Source: Bacillus sp. N13C7 (GTDB taxonomy: Bacteria > Bacillota > Bacilli > Bacillales > Bacillaceae). Taken from it: a stretch of DNA of 58,791 bases. The DNA lies in assembly GCF_026790065.1 (NCBI RefSeq), contig NZ_JALAMO010000029.1, positions 1 through 58,791 of the forward strand, in the 5' to 3' direction. This document shows, piece after piece, positions 19,453-29,384 of the stretch. The notes under the pieces were generated by a model. It did not search any database and had not been told where the DNA came from. It saw nothing but the letters and a program-made list of their open reading frames with translations. The number at the start of each line of letters is the position of its first letter. Within the stretch, counting starts at the first letter, position 1. The translations under genes and the position numbers were made by a program.

Positions 19453-21291
19453 TTAATGCAAATAGATATTTTGGCGCTGCTCATCCTTTTGCTGAATATA
19501 CGAAGTGAGCTCGGCGGTTAAGTCAGATCTAAGAAAAGGCGTAATCAAGTAGATCCCGTTAAACAGCTCGCATGCCGTATCCAACAGAGAGCGTGCAATC
19601 GCAAGGCCTTCCGCTTTTTGTTTCTCTTTATCCTCGCCGGCGAGGGCCATTTTTTCGCGAATAGAGTCAGACAGCTTAATGCCCGGAATTTCATTGTGGA
19701 TGAATTCAGCATTCCGGCTGCTTGTGAGCGGCATAATGCCGATATAGATCGGTGTCTTCAGATGCTTGGTTTCGTTATGGATATCGACAAGCTGCTGCTC
19801 GGAATAAACAGGCTGTGAAACAAAGTAATCCGCGCCGCAATCTATTTTTTTCTCCAGCCGTTTTACGGCTTTATCCAGATGGCGGACGTTAGGATTAAAT
19901 GCGGCGGCCACTGAGAAATTCGTTTTCTTGCCAAGCGGCTTTCCTGACAGGGACAGCCCTTCATTGAACTGTTTGATCAGCCTGATTAAATCAAAGGATG
20001 TTAAATCATACACAGACGTTGCACCCGGAAAATCCCCGATTTTAGATGGGTCACCCGTAATGGCCAGCACATCATTCAGCCCTAATGTATCCAGGCCCAT
20101 TAAATGTGACTGCAAGCCGATAATGTTTCGGTCCCGGCACGTAATATGGACAAGGGACCGCATATCGAGCTGCTGCTTCACAAGGGCACCGCAGGCGACA
20201 TTGCTGATCCGCGGGGTCGCCAGAGAATTGTCGGCGAGTGTCAGGGCATCAATTCCCGCTTCCTTTAATTCAGCAGCCGCTGATAGAAATTTGTCAAAGC
20301 TCAGTTTTTTCGGCGGGTCTAGTTCTACGATGATGGAGCGTTTTTCCGCCGCGATCTCATTCAATCCGGGCTCCATCCGCTCGTGCTGAACGGAAATGAA
20401 TTCCTTTTCCCTGGTTTTGACTTCTTTTTCCGTAATCGGAGCAAGTCCGCCAACCGCTTCGGCCATGGCTTTGATGTGATTCGGCGTGGTGCCGCAGCAG
20501 CCGCCGATAATCCGTGCGCCTTGCTTGCGGAATTCTGACGCGCTATTTTGAAAATACGTGTCGTCTGTTTCATAGACGAGCCGTCCCTCTTCAAGCGACG
20601 GAAGACTGCTGTTTGGATAAACTGATAAGAACACATCATCAAAAATCGGCACTTCGCTGAGCGCTTCAATCATGTGATAAGGGCCAAGGCGGCAGTTAAT
20701 GCCGACGATATCAGCTCCGAGATCCGCAATCGATCGCAATGCTTCGGAAAGCGGTGTTCCGTCCTGCAGTACACCTTGCTCATGCATCGACACATTCAGC
20801 ATAATCGGAAGATCAGTCTCTTTCCGCGCGATTTTGAGTACTTCACGTGCTTCTTCCAAATCATAATACGTTTCTAGCAGCAAGCCATCCGGCCCTTCAT
20901 GCAGCAGCAGGTACAGCTGCTCGCGAAAACTGCGTTTGATCTCGTCAAGGCTGTACGCGTTTTTATTAAACGTGCGGATGCCGCCCATCGTCCCAAGCAC
21001 GTACGCGTCGCCAGCTGAAGCCCGCGCGATTTTTACTGCCTCTTGATTCATTTTTTTGATGTCATCCTCAAGGCCGTGTCTGGATAATTTAATATAATTG
21101 GCGCCGTACGTATTCGTTTGAATAATGTTGGCTCCCGCTTCAACGTACGCTTTATGTATGCGCTGAATTTCCTCCGGCTTCGAGATGTTAAGCTCCTCAA
21201 AACACCTGTCAATGCCATAGGAGTAGAGGAGCGTCCCCATGGCGCCATCACCGATTAGCACCTGTTTTTGTAAATCTTCTAAAAGTCCCAT
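19453..21291 (-). CDS. yitJ: Bifunctional homocysteine S-methyltransferase / methylenetetrahydrofolate reductase
   Basis: A 612-residue two-domain protein. Residues about 1-290 form a cobalamin-independent homocysteine S-methyltransferase barrel with the zinc cysteines C200 and C265-C266 (GGCCGTTP). About 310-600 is a MetF-type FAD methylenetetrahydrofolate reductase ([27 protein letters not shown]). It belongs to the methionine biosynthesis regulon. Transcription is controlled by the S-box leader immediately upstream. Confidence 0.93.
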   Translation of the reverse strand: MGLLEDLQKQVLIGDGAMGTLLYSYGIDRCFEELNISKPEEIQRIHKAYVEAGANIIQTNTYGANYIKLSRHGLEDDIKKMNQEAVKIARASAGDAYVLGTMGGIRTFNKNAYSLDEIKRSFREQLYLLLHEGPDGLLLETYYDLEEAREVLKIARKETDLPIMLNVSMHEQGVLQDGTPLSEALRSIADLGADIVGINCRLGPYHMIEALSEVPIFDDVFLSVYPNSSLPSLEEGRLVYETDDTYFQNSASEFRKQGARIIGGCCGTTPNHIKAMAEAVGGLAPITEKEVKTREKEFISVQHERMEPGLNEIAAEKRSIIVELDPPKKLSFDKFLSAAAELKEAGIDALTLADNSLATPRISNVACGALVKQQLDMRSLVHITCRDRNIIGLQSHLMGLDTLGLNDVLAITGDPSKIGDFPGATSVYDLTSFDLIRLIKQFNEGLSLSGKPLGKKTNFSVAAAFNPNVRHLDKAVKRLEKKIDCGADYFVSQPVYSEQQLVDIHNETKHLKTPIYIGIMPLTSSRNAEFIHNEIPGIKLSDSIREKMALAGEDKEKQKAEGLAIARSLLDTACELFNGIYLITPFLRSDLTAELTSYIQQKDEQRQNIYLH

Positions 21292-21335
21292 TGTCTGCCT
21301 CCTTTATTCACATTCAGCAAGGAAAAAAGAGAAAT

Positions 21336-21498
21336 AAAAAAAGTCCTCTTAAGAAGAAGACTTTGTCAGTGATTTTGTCTCTTCTTATCTTCCAAGCTGT
21401 TCGAGCTTGCTGGATTTAGCACCTTGGTCATGGCGATTGCCATTACACCGGTTGCTGAAGCTTCGTCGGGCCAGTCCCTCTGCTTCTCTTGATAAGAA
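21336..21498 (-). promoter_or_regulatory. SAM-I (S-box) riboswitch with terminator, upstream of yitJ
   Basis: Minus-strand 21498-21382 shows the S-box core: closing stem TTCTTATC/GATAAGAA, the conserved AGAGGGACTGGCCC, GCTTCAGCAACC, then the CCAAGGTGCTAAATCCAGC and GAACAGCTTGGAAGATAAG elements. Downstream (21365-21336) AAAGTCTTC...GAGGACTTTTTTT forms the expression-platform terminator. Known family behaviour: SAM binding stabilises the terminator and turns yitJ off. Confidence 0.95.
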
Positions 21499-21601
21499 CG
21501 GAAATGAAGTTTTGTGTTCAGGAAATGCCAAGATGCCGGGCCTTTTCCCTTTCTCCAAATTTACCGAAAATAAAGACAATAATCAATAGGATTCAGAAAA
21601 T

Positions 21602-22093
21602 TTATCTGAAATTTATAAATTGAACGTCAATTGGCAGCTCCGCACCCCGCACAGCTGAGATAATTTGCTGCAGGTCATCTTTGTTTTTTCCAGTGACGCG
21701 CACTTGATCATCCTGCACCTGAGACTTTACTTTCAGTCCGGAGTTTTTGATGATCGTATTGATTTTTTTGGCGTTGTCCTTGTCAATGCCTTGAACAAGC
21801 TTTGCACGCTGGCGTACCGTTCCGCCTGATGCGTTTTCCACCTTGCCGTAATCAATGTTTTTTGTCGGTACGTTTCGTTTAATCAATTTACTGACCAGCA
21901 CATCCTTCAGCTGGCTTAATTTGAACTCGTCATCGGAAACAAGGACCAGCTCCTCTTTATCTAAAGAAATGTCGCTTTTGCTTCCTTTAAAGTCATATCT
22001 TGTACTGATTTCCTTCAGTGCAATTTGGATTGCGTTTTGCACCTCAGGCAATTCCACCTTGGATACAATGTCAAATGAACTTTCTTTTGCCAT
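21602..22093 (-). CDS. yitK: YajQ-family nucleotide-binding protein
   Basis: A 163-residue YajQ/UPF0234 protein. The family start ([19 protein letters not shown]), the central [12 protein letters not shown] and the C-terminal [15 protein letters not shown] are complete. YajQ proteins have two RNP-like domains that bind nucleotides or RNA, and some bind cyclic-di-GMP. Role in Bacillus unknown. ATG start after GGAGG. Divergent from yitL. Confidence 0.9.
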   Translation of the reverse strand: MAKESSFDIVSKVELPEVQNAIQIALKEISTRYDFKGSKSDISLDKEELVLVSDDEFKLSQLKDVLVSKLIKRNVPTKNIDYGKVENASGGTVRQRAKLVQGIDKDNAKKINTIIKNSGLKVKSQVQDDQVRVTGKNKDDLQQIISAVRGAELPIDVQFINFR

Positions 22094-22238
22094 ATGAAAA
22101 CCTCCATAACATTTAACTTATGTGTTGATTATAGTAGAATAAAGAGAAACTTCCAACAGAACAAAGAATCAATTTGTGATGATTGGAAAAAATGTTAACA
22201 AAATCCGCAGAAAATAAGCGGAAAGGAAGGACGGTAGC

Positions 22239-23087
22239 ATGAGACCAGGGCAGCAATTAACCTTGAGTATAGATCACCAAACCGACTTCGGTTACTTTTT
22301 AACCGACGGAGAAGATACGATTCTCTTACATAACAGTGAAATAACTGAGGATATCGAAGACAGAGACGAGGTAGAGGTCTTTATATACGTCGATCAGCAG
22401 GAAAGGCTTGCGGCCACGATGAAAATTCCGGTCATCAGCGCGGATGAGTACGGCTGGGTCGAAGTGGTGGATACAGTGGAAGATATGGGCGTTTTCGTTG
22501 ATGTCGGCTTATCGAAGGACGCGCTTGTCGCAACCGAGCATTTGCCGCCATACGAGGATGTCTGGCCGCAAAAAGGGGATAAGCTTTACTGTATGCTGAA
22601 GGTGACGAACCGGGGGCGCATGTTTGCGAAGCCAGCACCAGAGGATATCATCAGCGAATTGTTTACCGACGCTTCAGACGATCTGATGAATAAAGAGCTG
22701 ACAGGTACGGTGTACAGGCTGATCGCATCGGGCTCATTCATCATCACGGATGACGGGATCCGCGGTTTTATCCATTCTTCAGAGAGAAAAGAGGAGCCAA
22801 GACTCGGTTCAAGAGTCACAGGCCGGGTGATTCAAGTGAAAGAGGACGGTTCAGTCAATATGTCGCTTCTCCCTAGAAAGCAGGATGCGCTGTCTGTCGA
22901 TGCTGAGTATATCCTTACCTATATGAGAACGAGAAACGGTGCCATGCCGTACAGCGACAAAAGCCAGCCTGACGATATCAGAGAACGTTTCAACATGAGC
23001 AAAGCTGCCTTTAAACGCGCGCTCGGCCATTTAATGAAAAACGGAAAGGTGTATCAGGAAGACGGCTGGACATACGAGAAAAAATAG
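22239..23087 (+). CDS. yitL: YitL, CvfB-type S1 RNA-binding protein
   Basis: A 282-residue CvfB/YitL protein with three consecutive S1-like OB domains (about 1-65, 70-135 with VDVGLSKDALV, 145-210) and a C-terminal winged helix (FNMSKAAFKRALGHLMKNGKV). Homologues such as CvfB bind RNA and influence virulence gene expression. ATG start after GGAAGGA. Shares a terminator with convergent yitM. Confidence 0.88.
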   Translation: MRPGQQLTLSIDHQTDFGYFLTDGEDTILLHNSEITEDIEDRDEVEVFIYVDQQERLAATMKIPVISADEYGWVEVVDTVEDMGVFVDVGLSKDALVATEHLPPYEDVWPQKGDKLYCMLKVTNRGRMFAKPAPEDIISELFTDASDDLMNKELTGTVYRLIASGSFIITDDGIRGFIHSSERKEEPRLGSRVTGRVIQVKEDGSVNMSLLPRKQDALSVDAEYILTYMRTRNGAMPYSDKSQPDDIRERFNMSKAAFKRALGHLMKNGKVYQEDGWTYEKK

Positions 23088-23091
23088 CATG

Positions 23092-23134
23092 AAAAAGGCT
23101 CGCCTGCAGCAGAACTGCGGAGCGAGCCTTTTTT
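23092..23134. terminator. Bidirectional terminator between yitL and yitM
   Basis: AAAAAGGCTCGC (23092-23103) is complementary to GCGAGCCTTTTTT ending near 23134, with an internal CTGCAG-CAG-CTGCGG loop. Confidence 0.88.
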
Positions 23135-23139
23135 GATGT

Positions 23140-23724
23140 CTAGTTTAATTCATCAACCAGCGTTCTGATTGCCATTTCGCGATCCACATTGTCTGAAATC
23201 GCGATCGGCGTAATATCAATAGCAAGAATGACCAAAATCAGGGCACCGGCTGCAGCAACATAGGAAACATAATAGAAATAGTTTGCGGTTTCAACCGTGT
23301 TGACGAGCTCGGCCTGAACTCTGGATGTATCATCCTTGGAAGCTGCGATTTCCTTTGCAGCCTCTACTTTTTCTTCAACGATTTGTCCCGCTTTTTTCAG
23401 CAGTTCATCCACTTTCAATGCATCTTTGCTGTACACAGCTTTCTTCAGGTTGTCAAAAAAGTCAGCATCCTCTTTTTTAATATCAGCGACAACCTGATTG
23501 GCAAATGCCTTTGCCTCTTTTGTGTTGAGTTTGTCAGTCATGGCTTTATTAAAGACCTCTGGAAGCTGTTTGCCGACTTCCCCCTGAGCAAACACAAACC
23601 CTTTAAAAATCTCTTCACCTGAGTATTCAAGCTGCTTTGCCTGTGCTACACTTTCTTGCTGCTTCACCAAAAACACAGTCGTCACCAATACAACCGACAA
23701 AAACACTAGAAACGCCTTCTTCAA
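23140..23724 (-). CDS. yitM: YIT toxin precursor YitM (SdpC family)
   Basis: A 194-residue secreted toxin precursor. Residues 1-29 form a Sec signal peptide ending around SVAQA. A soluble pro-region with many Lys and Glu residues (30-145) follows, then a strongly hydrophobic stretch (about 146-175, YFYYVSYVAAAGALILVILAI) as expected for the membrane-active peptide of the SDP type. There is no cysteine pair in this stretch. TTG start overlapping the yitO stop. In B. subtilis the paralogous sdpABC system makes SDP. The yitPOM product YIT is described as a biofilm toxin whose action needs NprB. Confidence 0.85.
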   Translation of the reverse strand: MKKAFLVFLSVVLVTTVFLVKQQESVAQAKQLEYSGEEIFKGFVFAQGEVGKQLPEVFNKAMTDKLNTKEAKAFANQVVADIKKEDADFFDNLKKAVYSKDALKVDELLKKAGQIVEEKVEAAKEIAASKDDTSRVQAELVNTVETANYFYYVSYVAAAGALILVILAIDITPIAISDNVDREMAIRTLVDELN

Positions 23725-24650
23725 ACTGAAACCTCTCCCTTCTTTTGTTTTTTATTCCACAACAGTCTGCGAATATATGTAAATTGAATCGTGGAATCGA
23801 TAGGAGTGAGATACAATATCAAAATGCCGGCCATGATAAGCGAGAAACTGATGAGGCCCAGCATGACTGCAAAAATCTCATGCATAAAAACAGCGATGAT
23901 CAAAATCAATTTCCAATGCTTTTTCGGCGCAAACAGCGCCGCGAAGATGACAGTCTGAACCAACAGCGTCCCCCATGTCGGAATCACCACGAACGGACTT
24001 GTTACAATTGGCTTCGTTAACGCCTGAAAAAAGCCGTTGAAGCCAATGGTTTTTTCCTGGGCGAAATAATAGACGGCTGTTCCGTCCACCCATTCCTGCT
24101 GGGACAGCTTAGCGACGGTAGAGTGAAAATAAAGCACCGCCACTTGGATTCTGATTACAAAATAAGAAATAAAAGCTGTTATTTTTCCAAGTGTTCTTTG
24201 GCCCTCTATAGGCCTCGTGCTCCAATGCCATTTTCTCGGATCAGTCAGCGTGATGGGAAGCAACAAAAAGGTCATGACAGCTGCTGCCTGCTCGCCTCCG
24301 TCGATGACGATTAGTGATGACTGGAGGCTGTAACTGACATACCAATGGAGAACTCCTGTAATTCTGGGTCGCCAGCCAATGACGACAAGCACCAGAATGG
24401 CAATGCAGACCCATCTGAAAAGATTTAACATCATATAGTTATTTTCGCCAAGGCAAAAGAGACTGAGATTCATTTTACAAGCAGGGTAACTGCTGATTCC
24501 GCTGGCTGGCTTCATGATGAGGCTCGGATGATTGACGAGCAGCGTCAGCAGGCTGGATAGCGCGATAATGCTTCTCGCAAGGCCGTATACATTTGTCCAC
24601 GGGTTTCTTTCGTCCCATCCGGTGATGGTTTGTTTTATGTTTTCGAGCAT
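23721..24650 (-). CDS. yitO: YitO, SdpB-family membrane protein for toxin production
   Basis: A 309-residue multi-span membrane protein (about six to eight helices) of the SdpB/HTTM type related to vitamin K-dependent carboxylase membrane domains. In the SDP system SdpA and SdpB are both needed to mature SdpC into the active peptide. It overlaps yitP by 16 nt and yitM by 4 nt, so the three genes are translationally coupled. Confidence 0.83.
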   Translation of the reverse strand: MLENIKQTITGWDERNPWTNVYGLARSIIALSSLLTLLVNHPSLIMKPASGISSYPACKMNLSLFCLGENNYMMLNLFRWVCIAILVLVVIGWRPRITGVLHWYVSYSLQSSLIVIDGGEQAAAVMTFLLLPITLTDPRKWHWSTRPIEGQRTLGKITAFISYFVIRIQVAVLYFHSTVAKLSQQEWVDGTAVYYFAQEKTIGFNGFFQALTKPIVTSPFVVIPTWGTLLVQTVIFAALFAPKKHWKLILIIAVFMHEIFAVMLGLISFSLIMAGILILYLTPIDSTIQFTYIRRLLWNKKQKKGEVSV

Positions 24651-25171
24651 GAGATCACAACCTTGACTATGCTTTTTACCTGATAAGACGAAGGGGTGTA
24701 TTTAGAATAGCTCCAAGGCACAATATCCTCTTTCGTCAAATAATAGCTGCCGCAAAGCAGCGGGCGGGGAGCAGGCGTTTTTAACTGCACGGTTTTGGCT
24801 GTGCTTTTGCAGGCGCCAAGGTCCTTTTCTTTACATGCTGTCCACTGTTCCTTGCCGACCTGGCCGTAGATCACGCCCATTTCAACACCTTGTGACCTTC
24901 CGTACCGATACAGGCCGAAGAGGTTGTCAGCCCTCATATTGGGCCATCTGACCTTGGCGCTGGCATCTTCAGCCTCATATAAGCCGATTGCAGTATCACG
25001 CGGATTTTTGCTGAAAAAGCCCCAGCCCTGCGGGAGGATGCTGGACATGAGAAATTTGGAGTCCTTTGTCAGCGGAATAGGGGTTGTCCCTAGGCTGCCA
25101 ATAATAGAAAACAGAAATAACGAACCCCAAAGCACTGAAAAAATGACAAAAAATGATATCGATTTCTGCAT
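24635..25171 (-). CDS. yitP: YitP, SdpA-family toxin maturation protein
   Basis: A 178-residue SdpA-like protein. A single N-terminal membrane anchor (residues 5-25) is followed by an extracellular or cytosolic domain with several cysteines (CKEKDLGACKS, LLCGSYYL). A GTG 39 nt upstream is in frame, but the ATG at 25171 follows AAAAGGAG and gives the length known from B. subtilis. First gene of yitPOM, divergent from yizB-yitQ-yitR. Confidence 0.82.
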   Translation of the reverse strand: MQKSISFFVIFSVLWGSLFLFSIIGSLGTTPIPLTKDSKFLMSSILPQGWGFFSKNPRDTAIGLYEAEDASAKVRWPNMRADNLFGLYRYGRSQGVEMGVIYGQVGKEQWTACKEKDLGACKSTAKTVQLKTPAPRPLLCGSYYLTKEDIVPWSYSKYTPSSYQVKSIVKVVISCSKT

Positions 25172-25226
25172 TCGACTGCTCCTTTTAACCTCTAGAATCG
25201 TTTTTTTCACTTTTCATAATATAAAA

Positions 25227-25236
25227 ACATTTATGT
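25227..25236. promoter_or_regulatory. ACATTTATGT dyad between yitP and yizB
   Basis: A 4-bp inverted repeat with a 2-nt centre in the divergent promoter region, which also holds two GATATAT repeats (25317-25345 area). PadR-type repressors bind short AT-rich dyads, so YizB may act here. Weak evidence. Confidence 0.25.
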
Positions 25237-25350
25237 AATAAAAAGGTTAAAAGGTATGAGAAATTCCATTTTTTCCAAAAGAGAAAAACAGGACATTTTA
25301 CTCAGCTATATGTGATTGATATATAGTGTTTTTTTCGATATATTTAAACC

Positions 25351-25698
25351 ATGAAAACGAATCAAGTTAATGACCGCTGGATTGTTCAATTTCGAAAAGG
25401 GATTTTCGAGCTGGCCATTCTTTCCCTGCTGCGCTCTAAACCGATGTACGGCTATGAGCTGACGTCATCCTTAAAAACCACCTCGGCACTTGCTATTTCA
25501 GAGGGGGCGATTTATCCGATTCTGAAACGAATGACCGAGAAAGGATGGATCGAATTTTTTTGGGAGGATTCAATGGACGGCCCGAAGAGAAAGTATTACA
25601 AAATGACGCAAAAAGGAGAAGAAATGTTAAAAGAACGGCTGGAGAAGTACCTGGAAACCCATCAAGCCTTACTGTCTTTATCGGAGGATTTGCTATGA
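25351..25698 (+). CDS. yizB: YizB, PadR-family transcriptional regulator
   Basis: A 115-residue PadR winged-helix protein. The helix-turn-helix and wing segments are [38 protein letters not shown] and [17 protein letters not shown]. It overlaps yitQ by ATGA. PadR regulators with adjacent membrane genes usually repress their own operon in response to membrane or ligand signals. It probably controls the yitQ immunity unit. Confidence 0.85.
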   Translation: MKTNQVNDRWIVQFRKGIFELAILSLLRSKPMYGYELTSSLKTTSALAISEGAIYPILKRMTEKGWIEFFWEDSMDGPKRKYYKMTQKGEEMLKERLEKYLETHQALLSLSEDLL

Positions 25699-26282
25699 AT
25701 ACACAGCATATCATTGACCGGTACATGGAGGAACTAAATGCAGAGCTGGCGAATATGCCTGATGTAGAGAGAGAAAACGCTATCGACGAATTAAAGGGGC
25801 ATATAACTGCTTTCGTTCAAGACAGAATCAAAGCCGGCTTTAGTAAAGAGGAGCTGCAGGAAGCTGTCGAAACCGAATTTTCTCATCCGAAGGAGCTTGC
25901 AGCAGTTGTGATGGGTGATAGGGGAGAAACGAAAAGGAGGAGGTCTTTATTGGGGAAAAGCTGGCTTTCGGTCCTTCTCATTGCCGTGATGATCGCCCTG
26001 CCGCTGCTGCCGCCCGATTACAGATATGTGCCGCTGGCCGTTTATTTAGCGGTGCTTGCCGGATATGTGTGGAAGCGGAAAAAACTGATGATGTTTGCCG
26101 GCGTCAGAAAAAACAAAATGCGCTCTCAAAAGGAGATTGACACGATTTCGAGAGTCGGTGCGGCTTATCTGCTGTTTTTGGCAGTGCTGCTTCTGTTGCA
26201 GCCGTTCCTCAATGCTGTCGTCGTCCTGCTGCTGATTGCTGGGAGCTGTGCCGCTTTTTTTCTTTTTCTAAACGTCAAGTAA
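25695..26282 (+). CDS. yitQ: YitQ, YIT toxin resistance (immunity) protein
   Basis: A 195-residue protein. Residues 1-75 form a soluble HAAS-like helical domain ([26 protein letters not shown] split around there), followed by four hydrophobic segments in two pairs. ATG at 25695 overlaps the yizB stop. Published work in B. subtilis reports YitQ confers resistance to the YIT toxin. Its C-terminal part ([20 protein letters not shown]) resembles the full-length YitR next door. Confidence 0.82.
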   Translation: MNTQHIIDRYMEELNAELANMPDVERENAIDELKGHITAFVQDRIKAGFSKEELQEAVETEFSHPKELAAVVMGDRGETKRRRSLLGKSWLSVLLIAVMIALPLLPPDYRYVPLAVYLAVLAGYVWKRKKLMMFAGVRKNKMRSQKEIDTISRVGAAYLLFLAVLLLLQPFLNAVVVLLLIAGSCAAFFLFLNVK

Positions 26283-26301
26283 TGTTGTAGGAGGCTGTAA
26301 T

Positions 26302-26595
26302 ATGGAAATCAGCATCAATTATCTGTTAATCGTCATCGCGCTTTTATTTTTTGTGGTTGCCTATTTTGTCGGAATCAAAAAACAAACCTGGATGCTGGCC
26401 GGATTTAATGAGGCGCGTATCCGGGATAAAGATCGGCTGGCCAGAATAGCGGGCTACTTTTTCTTGAATTCCGGTTTGTTCATATTGCTGAATAGCTTTA
26501 TCTCATTCCAAGGCCAGGAGCAGCTCATACCCCCGCTTATATTGGCATATGGAGCAGGAGTTATTATTTATGTGAATAAAAAATTAGTAGAGTAG
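26302..26595 (+). CDS. yitR: YitR, small membrane protein (DUF3784 type)
   Basis: A 97-residue protein with three predicted membrane helices and the DUF3784-like loop MLAGFNEARIRDKDRLARIAGYF between the first two. The start is ATG with AGGAGG, 19 nt after yitQ. It is cotranscribed with yitQ. Function not established, possibly an accessory to immunity. Confidence 0.75.
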   Translation: MEISINYLLIVIALLFFVVAYFVGIKKQTWMLAGFNEARIRDKDRLARIAGYFFLNSGLFILLNSFISFQGQEQLIPPLILAYGAGVIIYVNKKLVE

Positions 26596-26596
26596 A

Positions 26597-26636
26597 AAAA
26601 GAAGGGCAGAGCGAAATATCTCTGCCCTTCTTTTTT
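26597..26636 (+). terminator. Terminator of yizB-yitQ-yitR
   Basis: GAAGGGCAGA (26601-26610) pairs with TCTGCCCTTC (26621-26630), followed by TTTTTT. Confidence 0.9.
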
Positions 26637-26731
26637 GGGAAAATAAGAACGAAGCACCACATACAAGTGTTTGTTTTTTTGATAGGATGAAGAAAAAATG
26701 ATAGATTCCAAAACAGGAAGGAAGTGGTTTT

Positions 26732-28348
26732 TTGCACAATCTGGCCAAGACCTCTCTATTACTGGCCGGCTTATGCACAGCGGTCCAAATGGTTTTTGTA
26801 ACACATGCCTCAGCTGATCAAAGCATCGAATACGACCATACGTATCAAACCCCTTCATACATCATCGAAAAGTCATCGCAGAAGCCGGTACAAAACACAA
26901 CCCAGAAAGAATCGCTATTTTCCTATCTTGACAAGCATCAAACGCAGTTTAAGCTCAAAGGGAATGCGAACAGCCATTTTCGCGTTTCGAAAACCATAAA
27001 GGATCCAAAGACAAAACAAACGTTTTTTAATTTAACGGAGGTTTACAAAGGAATTCCGATTTACGGCTTTGAACAAGCGGTCGCGATGAAGGAAAACAAA
27101 CAAGTGAAAAGTTTCTTTGGAAAGGTGCATCCGCAAATCAAGGACGTCTCCGTCACACCGTCTATTTCTGAGAAAAAAGCAATACATACAGCAAGGCGTG
27201 AGCTCGAGGCTTCCATTGGAAAAATCGAATATCTTGATGGGGAACCAAAAGGCGAATTATATATCTATCCACACGACGGTGAATATGATCTCGCCTACCT
27301 TGTGAGACTCTCGACATCTGAACCTGATCCTGGCTATTGGCATTATTTCATCGATGCCAAAAACGGAAAGGTCATTGAGTCCTTTAATGCCATTCATGAA
27401 GCGGCAGGTACAGGAATCGGCGTGTCAGGTGATGAAAAAAGCTTTGACGTCACAGAACAAAATGGGCGCTTTTATTTGGCTGACGAAACAAGGGGAAAAG
27501 GGATCAATACGTTTGACGCGAAGAACCTGAACGAAACCTTGTTTACGCTTTTGTCTCAACTGATCGGGTATACGGGCAAAGAAATAGTCAGCGGCACGTC
27601 CGTATTTAATGAACCTGCGGCTGTAGACGCACACGCAAATGCGCAAGCCGTTTACGATTATTACAGCAAGACATTTGGCCGTGATTCTTTTGATCGAAAC
27701 GGAGCAAGGATTACGTCTACCGTGCATGTCGGCAAACAATGGAACAACGCGGCGTGGAACGGTGTCCAGATGGTATACGGGGATGGAGACGGTTCGAAAT
27801 TTAAGCCGCTGTCTGGATCGCTCGACATTGTCGCGCATGAAATCACACACGCAGTCACACAGTATTCCGCCGGCCTGTTATATCAAGGAGAACCCGGTGC
27901 ATTAAACGAGTCCATTTCCGACATTATGGGGGCAATGGCAGACCGCGATGATTGGGAAATCGGCGAGGATGTCTATACCCCGGGTATTGCAGGAGATTCA
28001 TTACGGTCATTAGAAGATCCGTCTAAGCAGGGCAATCCAGATCATTACTCGAACCGTTACACAGGAACGGAGGATTATGGCGGAGTCCATATCAATTCGT
28101 CCATCCACAATAAAGCAGCTTACCTTCTGGCAGAAGGAGGCGTACACCACAATATACAGGTTGAAGGCATTGGGCGTGAAGCATGTGAACAAATTTACTA
28201 TCGGGCTTTAACGTATTATGTAACGGCATCTACAGATTTCAGCATGATGAAGCAAGCAGCGATCGAAGCCGCCAATGATTTATATGGTGAAGGCTCAAAG
28301 CAATCAGCTTCAGTTGAAAAAGCGTATGAGGCTGTCGGCATTCAATAG
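26732..28348 (+). CDS. nprB: Extracellular neutral metalloprotease NprB
   Basis: A 538-residue thermolysin-family (M4) preproprotease. Signal peptide residues 1-28 ending THASA, FTP/PepSY propeptide to about 215-220, then the mature protease. Zinc ligands and catalytic residues are in H369-E370-I-T-H373 and NESISD (Glu about 393). A later histidine lies in HINSSIHNKAAYLL. TTG start after AGGAAGGAAG. In B. subtilis NprB helps YIT toxin work in the biofilm, consistent with its place next to the yit genes. Confidence 0.95.
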   Translation: MHNLAKTSLLLAGLCTAVQMVFVTHASADQSIEYDHTYQTPSYIIEKSSQKPVQNTTQKESLFSYLDKHQTQFKLKGNANSHFRVSKTIKDPKTKQTFFNLTEVYKGIPIYGFEQAVAMKENKQVKSFFGKVHPQIKDVSVTPSISEKKAIHTARRELEASIGKIEYLDGEPKGELYIYPHDGEYDLAYLVRLSTSEPDPGYWHYFIDAKNGKVIESFNAIHEAAGTGIGVSGDEKSFDVTEQNGRFYLADETRGKGINTFDAKNLNETLFTLLSQLIGYTGKEIVSGTSVFNEPAAVDAHANAQAVYDYYSKTFGRDSFDRNGARITSTVHVGKQWNNAAWNGVQMVYGDGDGSKFKPLSGSLDIVAHEITHAVTQYSAGLLYQGEPGALNESISDIMGAMADRDDWEIGEDVYTPGIAGDSLRSLEDPSKQGNPDHYSNRYTGTEDYGGVHINSSIHNKAAYLLAEGGVHHNIQVEGIGREACEQIYYRALTYYVTASTDFSMMKQAAIEAANDLYGEGSKQSASVEKAYEAVGIQ

Positions 28349-28353
28349 CAATC

Positions 28354-28389
28354 AAAAAACAGTCGGGACACTGGAGCCTGACTGTTTTT
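28354..28389. terminator. Terminator between nprB and yitS
   Basis: AAAACAGTC (28356-28364) pairs with GACTGTTTTT (28380-28389). Convergent genes share it. Confidence 0.85.
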
Positions 28390-28395
28390 GTTTGC

Positions 28396-29247
28396 TCATT
28401 TTTTTAAAAAGAAAATTGCCAATGTGCCGGGGCCGGCGTGCGAGCCGATTGCAGAACCGATTGAATGCATGATAATCTCTTTCGGCTTGAACGCATCCTC
28501 AATCAAGTGTTTCATATCAGCGGCTTTTTCTTCGTTCGCGGCGTAGCTGATCCCTACGGTTTGATTGCTCCAATCATCCCCGCGCTCTTTCATAAGCTCG
28601 ATGATCCGTTTGAAAAGTTTCTTCTGTCCGCGGATTTTTTCCAGAGGCACAAGCTTGCCGTCCTCCATCTGAAGCAGCGGTTTAATATTCAGCAGGCCGC
28701 CGACAAAAGCGGACGTTTTGGATATCCGGCCGCCCCTCGCGAGATATGTTAAATCATCAACGGTAAAAATGTGTTCAAGCTGGCTGCAAAAGTTCTTTAC
28801 AGACGTTTCAATTTCTTGTATTGTATTCCCGTTGATACAGAGATCGGCAGCATGCCGGACAGCCAGACCGTATCCTAATGAAGCGCATTTGGAATCAATG
28901 ACCCGCAAATCGAAATCGGGGAATTCCTCCTTCACTTCATTGGCGATCATTACAGCTGTCTGATACGTGCCGGAGAGACCTGAGGAAAAGGCAATGTAAA
29001 GAGCGGGATCACCTGTTTCGGCATATTGCAAAAACACATTTTTAATTGTTTGCGGTGAGGCTTGGGACGTCTTAGGCGTTTCTCCATTTTGCATCGCTTC
29101 AAATATTTGATCCGCATGAATTGTGACTGCATCTTCGAATTCTTTATCGCCGAGAGAAACCCTGAGCGGAATAAAGCCAATGCCTTTTTCTTCAAAATAA
29201 GAACGAGGCAAATCAGTAGCGCTGTCAGCGATGAGATGAACTGTCAT
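28396..29247 (-). CDS. yitS: YitS, DegV-family fatty-acid binding protein
   Basis: A 283-residue DegV protein with the family opening [11 protein letters not shown], the [11 protein letters not shown] motif that holds the ligand carboxylate, and [11 protein letters not shown]. DegV/FakB proteins bind a fatty acid and present it to the FakA kinase, so a role in fatty-acid handling is likely. An in-frame start lies 36 nt upstream, but the ATG at 29247 follows AAGGGA and is preferred. Confidence 0.85.
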   Translation of the reverse strand: MTVHLIADSATDLPRSYFEEKGIGFIPLRVSLGDKEFEDAVTIHADQIFEAMQNGETPKTSQASPQTIKNVFLQYAETGDPALYIAFSSGLSGTYQTAVMIANEVKEEFPDFDLRVIDSKCASLGYGLAVRHAADLCINGNTIQEIETSVKNFCSQLEHIFTVDDLTYLARGGRISKTSAFVGGLLNIKPLLQMEDGKLVPLEKIRGQKKLFKRIIELMKERGDDWSNQTVGISYAANEEKAADMKHLIEDAFKPKEIIMHSIGSAIGSHAGPGTLAIFFLKK

Positions 29248-29384
29248 ATTGCTTCCCTTCTTTCCGTTATCGCTCGTTATCATGAGAGTTAAGCCAACTA
29301 TATCATATTAATTTGCCAAAATCGTGTTCAAATATTTGTTTTAAGGGAAAACATAATAAAGAAGAAAGAGCGGAGGAACATGCC

